This document shows positions 8,628 through 19,700 of a DNA stretch of 64,000 nucleotides, piece by piece. Source of the DNA: Dryobates pubescens. Its lineage: Eukaryota; Chordata; Aves; Piciformes; Picidae. The notes under the pieces were generated by a model. That model worked only from the letters and a program-made list of their open reading frames with translations. It searched no databases and was not told the DNA's origin. The stretch spans positions 10,599,455 to 10,663,454 of the forward strand of contig NC_071642.1 of the NCBI RefSeq assembly GCF_014839835.1. The letters run 5' to 3'. Numbering within the stretch: position 1 is the first letter of the stretch; each line of letters begins with the position of its first letter. Both the position numbers and the translations under genes were made by a program.

Positions 8628-11079
8628 GTCAGTGCCCGCCGGTCCCGACCGATCACCGGGGCTCCCCCCTGCCCGGGGCTCCCGGGTTCCGCTTTGCCCT
8701 GGACTCCAATCTCTTCCCTTCCGGGGGCTCCCGGTTGCTCCCGGCTGGGCTTCTTCCCTTCCCCGCGCCTCCCTGTTGCTCCTGGCCGGGCTCCCTCCCT
8801 TCCCGGGTCTCCCGCTTCCTCCCGGCCGGGCTCTGTCCTTGCCGTGGCTCCCGATTCATCTCCTCCCGGAGCCTCCGGCCCGAATCTTCGCTTCCCGTAG
8901 CTCCCGATTCATCTCTTCCCGGAGCCTCCGGCCCGAATCTTCCCTTCCCGTGGCTCCCGATACCTCCTTCCCCGGGGCTCCCGCTTCCTCCTGGCCGGGC
9001 TCTGTCCTTGCCGTGGCTCCCGATTCATCACTTCCCGGAGCCTCTGGCCCGGCTCTTCCCTTCCCCGGGGCTCCCGGTTGCTCCCGGCCGGGCTCCTTCC
9101 CTTCCCCGGGGCTCCCGGTTGCTCCCGGCCGGGCTCCTTCCCTTCCCCGGGGCTCCCGGTTGCTCCCGGCCGGGCTCCTTCCCTTCCCCGGGGCTCCCGG
9201 TTGCTCCCGGCCGGGCTCCTTCCCTTCCCCGGGGCTCCCGGTTGCTCCCGGCCGGGCTCCTTCCCTTCCCCGGGGCTCCCGGTTGCTCCCGGCCGGGCTC
9301 CTTCCCTTCCTCGGGGCTCCCGGTTGCTCCCGGCCGGGCTCCTTCCCTTCCCCGGGGCTCCGATTCATCACTTTCCGGAACCTCCGCCCGGATCTTCCCT
9401 TCCCGTGGCTCCCCGTACCTCCTTTCCCGGTTCTCTCGGTTGCTGCCGGCCGGGCTCTTCCTTTCCCGGGGATTCTAGCTCCCCCTGCGCTGCTCCTTCC
9501 CCTTCCTCGCTGCAGCCTGGCTCCCCCCACCCCATTCTGGTTCTCCCCAGCAGGTCACATCCTCATTCCCCTCATCCCTTGTGCCCTCGCTCAGCGCCTG
9601 GCCCAGCCCCGCTGGTCTCGGGATTTAGGGGAGGGGAGAAGGGCCGGGCTGGGGGTGCTGTCGGGGCTCTCCCACTGACCGGCTCCGCTCCTTCCGCAGC
9701 TGGACGCCAAGAAGAGCCCTCTGGCACTGCTGGCCCAGACCTGCTCGCAGATTGGCAAGCCCGACCCACCCCCCTCCTCCAAACTCAACGCCGTGGCCTC
9801 CGCCGGCCTGCCCGCCGCCGACAAGGAGCCTGCCGCCCGCCCTGCCACCTTGAAGCCACCGGGCAGCGGGGACACGCCGCCCGAGGACAAGTCCAGCTTC
9901 AAGCCCTACTCGAAGGGCAGCGGGGAGCCACGCAAGGAAGGTGGCACGGACAAGGCTGGCTTTCGGGTGCCCAGCGCCGCTTGCCCACCCTTCCCGCCCC
10001 ACGCCGCCGCCTCGCCCGGCAGCTCCCGCGGCGCGTCGCCGCAGCACACCGATCCCAAGGGCCCCGAAGAGAAGAAGGAGCCTGAGACGGGCAAGCCCAG
10101 CCCCGAGGGGACGAGCGGGGGGCTGGGACGTGGGGTGACAGAAGCTGGGGCGCACGGCGATCCCCCCTCGGGCCGCAAATCGGAGCCCCCAGCCTTGCCT
10201 CCCGCCGGCCATGTGGCCCCCGTCTCACCCTACAAGCCAGGCCACTCCGTCTTCCCTCTGCCGCCCTCCAGCATCGGCTACCACGGCTCCATCGTCGGTG
10301 CCTATGCCGGCTACCCGTCCCAGTTTGTGCCCGGGCTGGACCCCACCAAGCCGGGCCTGGTGGGCAGCCAGCTGCCAGGGGCGCTGGGGCTGCCGGGCAA
10401 GCCACCCAGCTCCAGCCCTCTCACCGGGGCCTCGCCGCCCTCCTTCATGCAGGGATTATGCCGGGACCCCTATTGCCTGAGCTACCACAGCGCCTCGCAC
10501 CTGGGCTCCAGCAACTGCTCCAGCTGTGTGCACGACCCTGGCAGCCTGAAGAGCGGATACCCCCTGGTGTACCCCACGCACCCCCTGCACTCGGTGCACA
10601 CCACGCTCTCCTCCAGCGGCACCCCCAGCCTGCCGGGCCACCCCCTCTACACCTACGGCTTCATGCTGCAGAACGATCCCCTGCCCCACATATGCAACTG
10701 GGTGTCTGCCAGCGGACCCTGCGACAAGAGGTTTGCCACCTCGGAGGAGCTGCTCACCCACCTACGGACCCACACGGCCCTGCCAGGGGCGGAAAAGCTC
10801 TTGGCAGGTTACCCTACCTCCGGGCTGGGCTCCGCGGCCTCCTGCCACCTCCACCTCCCGCCCGCCGCCCCAGGGAGCCCCAACACGTTACCGGCCTCCC
10901 TCTCCTTGAGGAGCCCACACACTTTGGGACTCAACAGGTACCACCCCTACGGCAAGAGCCATTTGCCCACGGCCGGTGCCCTGCCGGTGCCCTCCTTGCC
11001 GGCCGCCGGACCTTACTACTCTCCATACGCTCTCTACGGCCAAAGACTAACTTCAGCTTCTGCACTGGGATATCAGTAA
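8415..11079 (+). CDS. ZNF703: ZNF703, NET-family zinc-finger co-repressor (two coding exons)
   Basis: The coding exons are 8415-8627 and 9700-11079, joined in phase 0 by GT-AG, giving 530 aa (human about 590). Seen in order: an N-terminal conserved block with LPIRVLKMLSAHGGHLLHPE (about residues 38-57); the NET/Sp-type motif SPLALLAQTC (77-86); the Groucho-binding type motif FKPY (138-141); a Pro/Ser/Gly-rich middle; a cysteine block CRDPYC followed by NCSSC (about 325-347); one atypical C2H2 finger with C403, C412, H425 and H429 (spacing 8-12-3); and the family C-terminus ending YYSPYALYGQ to LGYQ. Known of the family: nuclear co-repressors that bind Groucho/TLE and other repressors instead of reading DNA through a finger array, and that act in hindbrain, limb and epithelial development. 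The ATG chosen is the only one that keeps the conserved N-terminal block in frame. Confidence 0.96.
8628..9699 (+). repeat. ZNF703 intron 1, mostly minisatellite (41-bp unit)
   Basis: From about 8690 to 9475 the intron consists of variants of GGCTCCCGGTTGCTCCCGG and TTCCCTTCCCCGG. Between 9060 and 9365 these form about seven near-identical 41-bp units (for example, CTCCCGGTTG at 9071 recurs 41 bp on). The remaining intron sequence is unique and GC-rich, ending CTCCTTCCGCAG. Long open frames here on both strands are repeat translations. Confidence 0.95.
9700..11079 (+). CDS. ZNF703: ZNF703 coding exon 2 (terminal)
   Basis: The exon has 459 codons plus TAA. It opens LDAKKSPLALLAQTC and contains FKPY and the single C2H2 finger. 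The other long frames over the exon are GC-rich shadows. Confidence 0.96.
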   Translation: MDAKKSPLALLAQTCSQIGKPDPPPSSKLNAVASAGLPAADKEPAARPATLKPPGSGDTPPEDKSSFKPYSKGSGEPRKEGGTDKAGFRVPSAACPPFPPHAAASPGSSRGASPQHTDPKGPEEKKEPETGKPSPEGTSGGLGRGVTEAGAHGDPPSGRKSEPPALPPAGHVAPVSPYKPGHSVFPLPPSSIGYHGSIVGAYAGYPSQFVPGLDPTKPGLVGSQLPGALGLPGKPPSSSPLTGASPPSFMQGLCRDPYCLSYHSASHLGSSNCSSCVHDPGSLKSGYPLVYPTHPLHSVHTTLSSSGTPSLPGHPLYTYGFMLQNDPLPHICNWVSASGPCDKRFATSEELLTHLRTHTALPGAEKLLAGYPTSGLGSAASCHLHLPPAAPGSPNTLPASLSLRSPHTLGLNRYHPYGKSHLPTAGALPVPSLPAAGPYYSPYALYGQRLTSASALGYQ

Positions 11080-12070
11080 CTCCAGCAGCCTCCTTCCTCT
11101 GCTCCAAGCCTCCTCCTCCTCCTCGCCCCCCCCCCCCCCTTCCCCCCTGCCCCCCCCTTTCCCGCTGCCTTCCTTGGACTGTGTATTTATTTACTGTATG
11201 TTAGCTTAAAGCTGGGAATATAAGTGCATTAATACACCAATGAATCTCGATGGTATGCAAACAGTCTGTGTCCAAAAAAAAAAAAACACAAAAAAAAGAA
11301 AGAAAAAAAAAAATAACAAGAAAAGATTAAAAAAAAAAAAGACAAAAAAAAAATATGCTTCCCCCCCCCCTCCCCCTTTACTCTGCAGGTGTGGGGCTTT
11401 GCTTCCCCCCCTTCCCCCCTTTTTCTCTTCCTTTTGAATTGGTTTTATTTTTCTCTCCTTTTTTTCCACCCCCCCCTTCTTCATTTCCCCTCCCCTGAGC
11501 AATTCCTGCATGACTCCTGACACACAAGGAAACTAAAAAAGCAAACAACAGCAAAAAAAAAAGAGCATTTTTCTTCCTCCTCCTCCTCCTCCTCCCTTCT
11601 GCATTTCTCACTCTGGAATTCTGTTCCTCTTCGGTTGTAAACTTAACAGATGCCTTTTTTTTTTTTTAATTATTATATTTTTTATTATTTTTCTTTCCCA
11701 CCCCCTTTTTTTTTTTTGGGGATGTGTTTGGGGCCGGGGCTGGCTGTGGCGATTGCTCGGCCCACGCTGACCGACTCTTCCTGCCCCTTCCCAATCCCAC
11801 ACCGTGGTCCTTCCTCCGTGACTACCGCACCCCACCCCCACCCCACCCCTCCCCGCAACCGTGGGATGCAGGACAGTGCTGTGTGACCCTCCCCATCCAT
11901 GCAAACACAAACTTTGGGCGGGGGGAGCCCCGAAGAGCGGCGGCTCCCGCGGGCAGCGCCGGTGGCACCGGAGGGCGCGGAGCCCCGGGAGGGCGGCGGA
12001 GCGTGGCGGGTGGAGGAGCTCGGCTCGGTAAGTCGGATTTTGTTAATAAATGACTCTTGGTTATATTCAC
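11080..12070 (+). other. ZNF703: ZNF703 3' UTR (inferred)
   Basis: This follows the stop codon. It holds C-runs (11124-11160), an AT-rich block near 11175-11265 that looks like conserved UTR sequence, A-runs (11274-11352), C/T-runs, and a last GC-rich part. The probable end is set by AATAAA at 12045-12050 with a T/G-rich stretch after it. Transcript evidence is needed to be certain. Confidence 0.6.
12045..12050 (+). terminator. ZNF703: probable ZNF703 poly(A) signal AATAAA
   Basis: AATAAA lies about 970 bp after the stop codon. GGTTATATTC and CTGTGGTGTCTT follow within 35 bp as a downstream element. I see no other AATAAA between the stop and this site. Confidence 0.65.
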
Positions 12071-13289
12071 CCTGTGGTGTCTTCTCTCGTCCCTCCCCGC
12101 ACCCCTTTCCCCCCCACCCTACCTTGCCCCTTCCGGTGCTGCCCGCTGGGGTTCTCCGTGCCTGGGGCTGGGGGGTCGGGGAAGGGGAGCTCGGTACCGA
12201 GGGTTTGGAGGTCTGTGTGCCCGTCGTGGGGCTGGGAGTGCTCCGTGCTCGTACTGGGGAGGGGGGCTCTGTAACGGGGGCTCGGGGCGTTCCGTACCGG
12301 GGATGCGGGGAGCTCTGTACTGGAGGCTCCGTGCTTATAGCCGGGGCCTGGGTGTTCCGTAACCGTACCGAGGTTGGAGGTTCGTGGTCGCTGTGTCCTT
12401 ACCGACTGGCCCTCGAGGGTACTCTGTACCCGTACCGAGGCCTTGGGGTTTCTGTGCCTGTACTGGGGCCGAGGGCTCAGGCGTGCTCCGTGGCCGTACC
12501 GGGAGCTCGGTGGTCTCCGTGGCCGTACGGAGAGCCCCGTGCCAGTACCGGGAGCCCCTGCGCAGGGCCCGCGGGCTCCCAGCACCATCTAGCGGCGGCG
12601 ACGGCCGGTCCCGAGCTGCGGAGTCCTCCCCGTGCTGGCGGGACCCAGCCCGGCCCCGAGCGCAGCGCCGCACATCCCCCGGGACAGAGCTGCGGGCCAC
12701 GGGCCGGGTGTGCTGCTCCGGTTTGAGAAGGGAACTGGTGTAGGAATCCGGGGGGCCCCCGGGGTCCCCCCGGTTCCCGTTTCCTCGCGTGTTTCCCCGG
12801 GAGGGAGCGGCCGGTGCTCCTGTGCGTGGCGGCGGAGGGAAGGTTCGAGAAGGTGTTGGAGCTGGAATGGATGCGGAGAGCCCCCGGGGGGGGGGGGGGG
12901 GGCGGGTGCCAATACCGCTCCTGGCTGCAGGAACGAAGTTATAGGGATGGAATTGTGACGGAAAGGGGGTCCCAGACCCACGCCCGCAGAGGCCGAGGCC
13001 AAGGCTTGCAGGCTTGTCCTCCCCCCTCCCCATTTCATCTTTCTCCTGTCTGAGGAGCATGCAGGGCAGGTGATAAACGGCCCCCAGGTGGGTCCCACCT
13101 CTCCTGGCAGGGATGCTGAGCTGCCCTGCCATAGCTGTGTCCCCACTCTGCACCCAGGAAGGGTGGGGGGATGGGGCCATTGGCCAGCCCCAAGGCCAAG
13201 GGCAGCCCACCCTTTGCAGCAGGACCCCCCAGGTCATGCCCACGCTCCCCCTGGGAGTCCCCTGTGCTCCTCTTGCCCCACATCACTGG
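12071..13289. other. GC-rich intergenic sequence, degenerate GTACCGG repeats
   Basis: From about 12190 to 12570 the words GTACCG, TCCGTGCC and GGGGCTC recur at irregular spacing of roughly 30 bp, an old minisatellite. The rest is GC-rich, with a G-run near 12886-12904. No gene is supported. Confidence 0.5.
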
Positions 13290-13430
13290 GGTAGGTTTTT
13301 TTTCTCTGCTGTTGAGTACTTGACTCCTGTTGCATTTTGGGTGAGTCATGCAATTAATCCCAGTTAATTGCCTTCTCTATACAGCCCTCTGCCCTGCATT
13401 GAAATTCCTTCTTGCCCTTGGAGCTGAAAC
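13290..13430. promoter_or_regulatory. candidate regulatory island downstream of ZNF703
   Basis: This is a short AT-richer island in GC-rich DNA. It contains TGAGTCA (AP-1 type, 13342-13348), TAATCCC (K50-homeodomain type, 13355-13361) and TTAATTG close together. Only texture and motifs support the call. Confidence 0.4.
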
Positions 13431-14490
13431 ACACCGGGAAGTGGGGGCTTGTTTTGCCACAGGGGGGTTGATGTTCCTGCCCATCACTGTGGAGGTAGGC
13501 AGGAGGCCGGCAGGGAGGACCCTGGCTGTGGTCTCCTGCTGGATATGGGAGAGGCTGGCGGTGCTGGGGGCTGGTGGAGGGAAGGGGCAGCACCATCCCC
13601 ATGGCTGGGGGTGGGGCAGGTTTTGTGGGTCCATGGCTACACCTTGCCCTGCTGTGGCCATGGCGCAGGTCTGGCTCTGCCCGCGGTGGTCCTGCTCCGT
13701 CAGGAATGTTGGCAGGATGAGGGCCTGGTGTGTGCAGGGCTGGGTTTGGAGCAGAAGGGGGCTTTGCTGTGGCTGTTCCCAGTGCCAGGCCTACTGTGCC
13801 AGTGTCTTCCCATCCTCATGTCCCAACTGGATGCTGAGCTCTTTGGCTCTGGGTGTTGCAGCCAGCGTTCAACGGGCAGCTCCTGTGCTCCCATCCCCTC
13901 TGCTGTGGGGCTGTTGGGGGCAGCCCCTCTGGAGCATCTCTGCTCCCTGGATGTGTCTCCCACTCCCAGCAGTGATGCTGCTCGGTGTCAGCCCCGCTGG
14001 GGTGCTGCTGGTTGCTGGCATAAATCACAGCTCCTCAGCAGGGCCGTGCCGTGGTGTTTTGTTCTGCCATGCTTCTTCCTGGCTGTAGTCTCACATCTCT
14101 GCTGCCAGTGCCACCAGAGAGCCTCGTGCCACGGGGCAGGAGGGCAATGCCATGATGCCCATGGACGTGCTCGAGGCGCGGTAGCTCAGCACAAGACGGC
14201 ACTGAGTGTTGGGGCTGCCAGGACTGTGCCACGTGCCAGCCAGCACAGAGCTGCCACAAAGCAGCTTGGACACGGGTGAGAGCTTGCAGAACCCACTGCA
14301 GAGTGGCACAAGCTGCTGGGTGCATCCTTACAGCAGAGGCCCAGCTGCCCTCTCCCTCCCAAACTCCTCCTTGCACCAGGATGCTCCCAAGCGGACCCCA
14401 TGCGCGTTCCCTTCGCCGCCGGTCGGAGCTGGATGCTGCTCAGATAGGTTCTGCTGTGCAGAGAAGATTCCCTGAGGAATGTTTGTTGGT
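13431..14490. other. intergenic, no gene seen
   Basis: This is GC-rich unique sequence. Open frames on both strands overlap each other without recognisable domains. No repeat family is recognised. Confidence 0.4.
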
Positions 14491-14569
14491 TGGTTATGGT
14501 GTGTTGTTTTTTTCCCCACCACCCCCCTCCCTAAAGCCTGCAGCAGCAGGGCCAGAACTCTGTAAACAC

Positions 14570-14930
14570 CACAAAGTATCATCTGATGGCAGTCAGCACT
14601 CGGGGGCTTTATCTGCTGGGGAATGAATGTGTTGCCAACATATTAAATAACTCCCCCTGTAAGGTGCAGCCTGGGTTATTGCAGAATTCATTTGATAATA
14701 AGAGCACTGGGGATGCACTTTATTAATCATTGCTGTCTAACAACCTGCACTCCACCGTTTTTGCTTTGATTTGATTCCCTCCTGTCTTTCTCCAAAATAT
14801 ATGGCTGAGTGGGTTGGATAATGTATGGCTTAATTTAGAGTTGTATGGGTTTGAATTACCATTTTCATAATGTGCTGTGCATTAATGTGTTGCATCATTT
14901 ATACAGAAAAATGTCTGCCGGGTTTCAAAC
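14570..14930. promoter_or_regulatory. candidate conserved regulatory element with TGATTAAT
   Basis: This AT-rich unique block stands out from its surroundings. It contains ATTAATCA at 14722-14729 (TGATTAAT on the - strand) with GACAG three bases upstream on that strand. TTAAATAAC, GATAATAAG and CATTAATG occur nearby. It is one of seven TGATTAAT sites in the interval. Confidence 0.5.
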
Positions 14931-15059
14931 CTCTCCAGGAGGCAAAAGTCACCTGAAGGGAACGTGGAGCAGCAGCACACACGCACCGAAAACCCAGAAA
15001 GGCCTTTTCAGACTGGGTTGGGGTTGGGGTCATGCAGGTGGGTGTTGGATGGGGGGATT

Positions 15060-15372
15060 CAGAGGATCACAGAACTGTCAGGGTTGGAAGGGACCTCAAG
15101 GCTCAGCCAGTTCCAACCCCCCTGCCATGGGCAGGGACACCTCACACTACAGCAGGTTGCTCACAGCCACCTCCAGCCTGGCCTTCAAAACCTCCAGGCA
15201 TGAGGCTTCCACCACCTCCCTGGGCAACCTGTGCCAGTCTCTCACCACCCTCCTGGGGAAGAGCTTCTTCCTGACATCCAGTCTGAATCTACTCATTTCT
15301 AGTTTTGTTCCATTCCCCCCAGTCCTATCATTACCTGAGACCCTAAAAAGTCCCTCCCCAGCTTTCTTCTAT
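15060..15372 (-). mobile_element. CR1 LINE 3' fragment
   Basis: Antisense 3' end GATCACAGAACTGTCAGGG and GGTTGGAAGGGACCTCAAGG, then CCATGGGCAGGGACACC and CACCTCCCTGGGCAACC. It is truncated next to a second CR1. The same subfamily occurs on the + strand at 35020-35622. Confidence 0.9.
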
Positions 15373-15566
15373 GGTTTAGGTTGGAATGATTTAGGTTGGT
15401 TGGGACCTTAAAGCTCATCAAGTTCCAACCCTCTGCCTTGGGCAGGGACACCTCCTACCAGCCCAGGTTGCTCAAGGCCTCATCCAGCCCGGTCTTGAGC
15501 ACCTCCAGGGAGGAGGCATCTACAACCTATCTGGGCAACCTGTTCCAGTGTCTCCCCTCCCCTTAC
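15373..15566 (-). mobile_element. CR1 LINE 3' fragment (abutting the previous one)
   Basis: A second antisense 3' end starts at ATGGTTTAGGTTGG and continues GGGCAGGGACACCTCC to CTGGGCAACCTGTTCCAG. It appears inserted against the truncated end of the CR1 at 15060-15372. Confidence 0.85.
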
Positions 15567-15714
15567 TGTATGGGTGGCTTCTCTCCCTGCTGCACCACAG
15601 CAACCTCTCCAAGCTGCCCAGGACCTCCAGCGTTTGACTCGGTGCTGACCCCGGTGCCGGCGCTCTGCCGTCAGTCACCCTGCGCCGCGAGGAGGGAGGG
15701 GGGGGGAAAAAGGC

Positions 15715-15850
15715 TCTGATTATCCAAATACAGTCATTAAAGGGGAAATGTGTTTTTAGGACTGTCAGGGTGATTAATGAGGGTTAGCAATCCTTGCAAA
15801 TGCACTTGTTTAGTCTAACTGGCAGCCTCTCTTTTTCCTATTGATTTATT
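15715..15850 (+). promoter_or_regulatory. candidate element A: CTGTCAG + TGATTAAT
   Basis: CTGTCAG at 15762-15768 is followed after two bases by TGATTAAT at 15771-15778, in an AT-rich unique block that also has CAATCCTTGCAAATGCA (octamer-like) near 15789-15805. MEIS/PREP-type and PBX-HOX-type sites are known to read as TGACAG and TGATTAAT. Function is inferred. Confidence 0.55.
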
Positions 15851-18675
15851 GCGGCGGTTGCCGGGGCCGGCGGGGTGTGCGTGTGGAGAGAAGTGGGCAC
15901 GCAGGAGGGGCACGGAATGGGGGAGGGGGACAGGGGGGCACGGCAAGCTTTAAGCAGGGCTTGGCCCGTTGGAGCCAGCTGAACAAAGGCCACATTATAC
16001 CTTGTGCTGGGGAAGGAATGACTTGGACACACATGCAGAGCAGCTCCGCCGGGCTGCGTGCTGTATAAATGTCCCTGTTCGTAGAGCCCTGAGCCTGCCC
16101 GACCACAAGCCAGCTGTCTGCCCGAGAAATACGTGAGGGGAAAGAGCCAGGCCAGATAGAGATTATTTTTTGTTGTTGTTGTTTGTTGTTGTTTTTCCTT
16201 CCTCCCCTGCAGGCAAACCCCTGATGTCTTGTAGGTGCTGCAGAGGTGTCTGCCTGCAGACGTTAAAAGGCCTTTCAGAGAGAGCAGCACAGAGCCTTCG
16301 AAGGGCTGGCGAGCGCCCGCCAGGAGGAGGAGGTCAGGTCAGGATGCAGAGGGGAAGGACGGAGCAGGAGCCATGGTGGGTGGATGAGAAGTTTCTCAGC
16401 TGCATAAAGCAGCTTTTCTTTCCCTGTGAGCCTTGCTGGAAGCCTTGGAGAATGCTGGCTCTGTGTTTGTCCTCCCAAGCCAGAGTGATGTGGATGTCTC
16501 CTGTCCTCCCACCAGTGTCCCCGTGCCCAGCCAGCTTTGCTTTTGGGGATGCTTCATGCTGCATGTGAAGGGAGAAGACCAAGAGGGACAGACAGATGCC
16601 TGGAGATGACCACAGCAGCCAGTACCACCACCAGCAGAGCTCCAGAGCTGGGTGACAGAACCAGGAAGGGAGCAACTGGCAGTGGTGACACGGAGCGGAT
16701 GGGCAGGCTGGGGACACCAGGATATAAAGCTGCCCCCCTGGTTTGCAGCTGTGAGCAAGGCCCTGTGCTGGAGCCTGGCACTGCCCTGGCCTGTGGTGTG
16801 CCTCCAGCCAGCGTGAGCAGCAGATGAGAGGCCTTGCAGGAGGCAGATGGAGAAGAGCAAAGACCTCAAGGTGCTCTGAGAACCCCAAAGCCAGAGGAGC
16901 ACAGGCAAGCACCAGGGTGCAGCAGGAGCACTGTGGGTGGGAGAGGACTTTCATGTGGCTTTGGATGATGGTGAAGAGCTGCTGCTGTCACTTGCCTGGC
17001 CATAAATCTGTGTGGTGTGAATCCTCCCAGCAGCACTGGCAGCAGTGATGCACCAACACCTTCCCCACCGTACCAGGACACCTGGCTTGGGCTTATCACC
17101 AGTTACCCTGTGGGAAGCACCCAGTGTGACCTTCACATGGCTCCCTGCTGCTTCTGGGTGCTGGAGCTGGCTGAGCCACACCAGCTGAGGGGGACAATCC
17201 ACAGAGCTCCTGGCAGGCTGCAGAAGGCAGCAGTCCTCAGGCTGAGCCCAAACCAAATGCAGGGCTGCAGCCACTCCCTGCAGAGTGCAGCCTGACCCTG
17301 GTGCTCGTGTGAGCAGTGCTGGGGAGCTGCCATCTCTCTATTATCCTGATGAACAACTGAAGAGTCTCAGTTCTGCACTCAAGGCTTGCTGGAGAAGGCT
17401 GGGGGAGATGCTGGGCTGACAGCTCTCTGTTCCTGCAGCTGACTTCACAGTAACACATTCCCACAGCCCATAATGTTTTTGCAACATGGTGTTTATGGAA
17501 ACCTACCAGAGCAGCTTTACCAGGACTTCATCCCACCTTCCATCACGGTGCACAAGATGGGATAGGGGGATGTGACCTCTGCAAGGTGGTGCCTTTGCAA
17601 GAAGGGACTGTGCGGTGCTGCTGCCAGGTCGGTTGAGCAGAGCTGGGTGACACACTGGAGACTCTGCAGGGCTCCAAACAACCACCACCACCTCGTGGTC
17701 CCAAGTGTCAGGGATCATCCCTCGTGGCACCAAAAGCCCTCCTGGCCTGGCAAAGCCCGGAGACAGCTGAAGGAGTCTCCATCCCAGGCACCTGGTGGCT
17801 TTGGAGGCTTTACAACCACCTGTGAGCAGCCTACAGACACCCAACCAGAGCACAGGACTAAGAGGACACTTTTTGCTCCCACCAGATCTGCAAGAGAGCA
17901 GCTCCTCAGCAGCATGTGGGGCCACACTGGTGCCAGTGCCCACCACAGCAGCTTGGGCATCTCCCCTGGCCACCAGTGCCTGAGTGGGAGAGGAAGGTGC
18001 TGCTTGTTCCAAAGAAAAGAGGCCAGTGGAAGCCTGGGGATACTGGAGCCACCTCTCCATGAGCAGCTCCCACAGCAGGGGTGGCTGAGGGGGTCTGAGC
18101 GTGGAGGACAGAGGAGAGAGGAGGGCCAAAGCATTTGAAGATGTGCTGGATCTTTCTTGCTGAGCCCTCACCACCTTCTCTGCATTCCTCTCTTGCTGGG
18201 GAGGGAGAAGAGAGGAGACCAAAGCACCCAAAACATTTGCTGCTTTCTTTCTCTCACCTGGACCTGACTGATGCTGTGCTGCTCTCCCACTTACCACCCT
18301 AGTGAGGGAGTGGGGAGGAATCAACCCTTTTGCTTTCCCAGCCTGGAGCCAGCATCTTGCCAAAGATGGAGCTGCCCATCACCACCTGGACAGCAAAGCT
18401 GGGAGTCCCACTCTGCTGGGCAGAGCTCCTGGAGAAGTGGCTAATTGTTTCTGCTGCACTGATGGCTGCCTTTGTGGGGTTCCATTCCAGTCCCCTGCAC
18501 AGGCTCAGTGGTGTCCATGGGGCTAGAGCAGGCTGGTGGCCAGGTCTTCCCTCCAAGGTGGTTCTGTGGAAAATGTCTCTGACACGAAGCAAAGCATGAG
18601 CTGGGCTCACAGGGAGCTGCTCATTTGTTGTCAGCTGAGGTCTGCAAGAAAGTGTCTGCTCAGCCTGCCCCAAAC
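15851..18675. other. intergenic, no gene seen
   Basis: This is mostly GC-moderate unique sequence with frequent purine/CTG words. Overlapping frames on both strands (the longest about 290 codons, 17503-18363 on the - strand) show no domain, low-information composition and no supporting splice structure. I call none of them genes. Confidence 0.4.
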
Positions 18676-18679
18676 CTGC

Positions 18680-18862
18680 TCAGGCATTGGAGCAGGTTGT
18701 CCAGGGAGGTGGTGGAGTCCCCATCCCTGGAGGTGTTCAGGAAACCTGTGGCCATGGCACTTGGGACATGGTTTAATGGTCATAGAGGCCTTAGGCTGGC
18801 TGTTGGACTCGATGATCTGAGAGGCCTTTTCCAGCTGAAACAGTTCTATGACCCTATGCAAT
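18680..18862 (+). mobile_element. CR1 LINE 3' fragment
   Basis: Sense CR1 with GGTGGTGGAGTCCCCATCCC, TGGTTTAATGGTCATAGAGG and the 3' end GGCCTTTTCCAGC. It is the same 3'-end type as 7278-7385 and 57770-58132. Confidence 0.85.
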
Positions 18863-18987
18863 CACAACCCTGGTTGGGTCAGGCCTGGGGTCTGCTGTCA
18901 CCCATCCACTTCCCCCACCCCCCAGCAAGGCTCAGCAATGAGCCTTTGGGGAGAGGTCCCAGTTTGCTCCATGCTGTGTGCATGATG

Positions 18988-19700
18988 CTGCCAGCATCCC
19001 ACATCCCACCACCCATCCTGGGGTGCCTGTGCTTATCCTTTTTTCCTCCTGATGCCCTTCTCTCCAGCACTGTGAAGGGCTCTCTTATCTCTGGGGTGGG
19101 TACAAATGGAGCTGTCAGATGCCAATGCGGGGCACCAGGTGTGCTGCCAGCATCCCACATCCCACCACATGTCCTGGGGTGCCTGGGCTCCATCCTTCTC
19201 CCTCTCCCCGTGCCCCTGTCCCTCTCCCTTCTCCCTCTCCCCGTGCCCCCGTCCCTCTCCCTTCTCCCTCTCCCCGTGCCCCCGTCCCTCTCCCTTCTCC
19301 CTCTCCCCGTGGCCCCATCCCTCTCCCTTCTCCCTCTCCCCGTGGCCCCGTCCCTCTCCCTTCTCCCTCTCCCCGTGGCCCCGTCCCTCTCCCTTATCCC
19401 TCTCCCCATGGCCCCGTCCTTCTCCCTTCTCCCTCTCTCCGTGGCCCCGTCCCTCTCCCTTCTCCCTCTCCCCGTGCCCCCGTCCCTCTCCCTTCTCCCT
19501 CTCCCCGTGGCCCCGTCCCTCTCCCTTCTCCCTCTCCCCGTGGCCCCATCCCTCTCCCCGTGGCCCCATCCCTCTCCCCATGGCTCCATCCTCCTCCCTT
19601 CCCCGTGCTCATCCTCCTCCCTTCCCCGTGCCCTTCTCTCCAGCGCTGTGAAGGGCTCTTTTATCTCCTGGGTAGGTACAAATGGAGCTGTCAGATGCCA
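18988..19700. repeat. 33-bp C/T-rich minisatellite with flanking direct repeats
   Basis: The core (about 19190-19590) has about 12 units of 33 bp with consensus TCCCTCTCCCTTCTCCCTCT then CCCCGTGGCCCCG. Two direct-repeat blocks flank it. Block X (CAGCATCCCACATCCCACCA and onward) is at about 18988-19030 and 19142-19183. Block Y (TGTGAAGGGCTCT to GAGCTGTCAGATGCCA) is at about 19052-19122 and 19629-19700. Long frames through it are repeat translations. Confidence 0.9.

Noticed and set aside
8632-10085. Frames of about 250-350 codons over the ZNF703 intron and exon 2
   Set aside because: The intron part is minisatellite, and the exon part is an out-of-frame shadow of the real ZNF703 frame.
15060-15090. 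CTGTCAGGG near 15072 as another MEIS-type site
   Set aside because: It belongs to the CR1 3' end (GAACTGTCAGGGTTGGAAGG) and has no TGATTAAT next to it.
17503-18363. 286-codon - strand frame
   Set aside because: No domain, no codon-bias signal, overlaps equally long frames on the + strand, and no splice partners.
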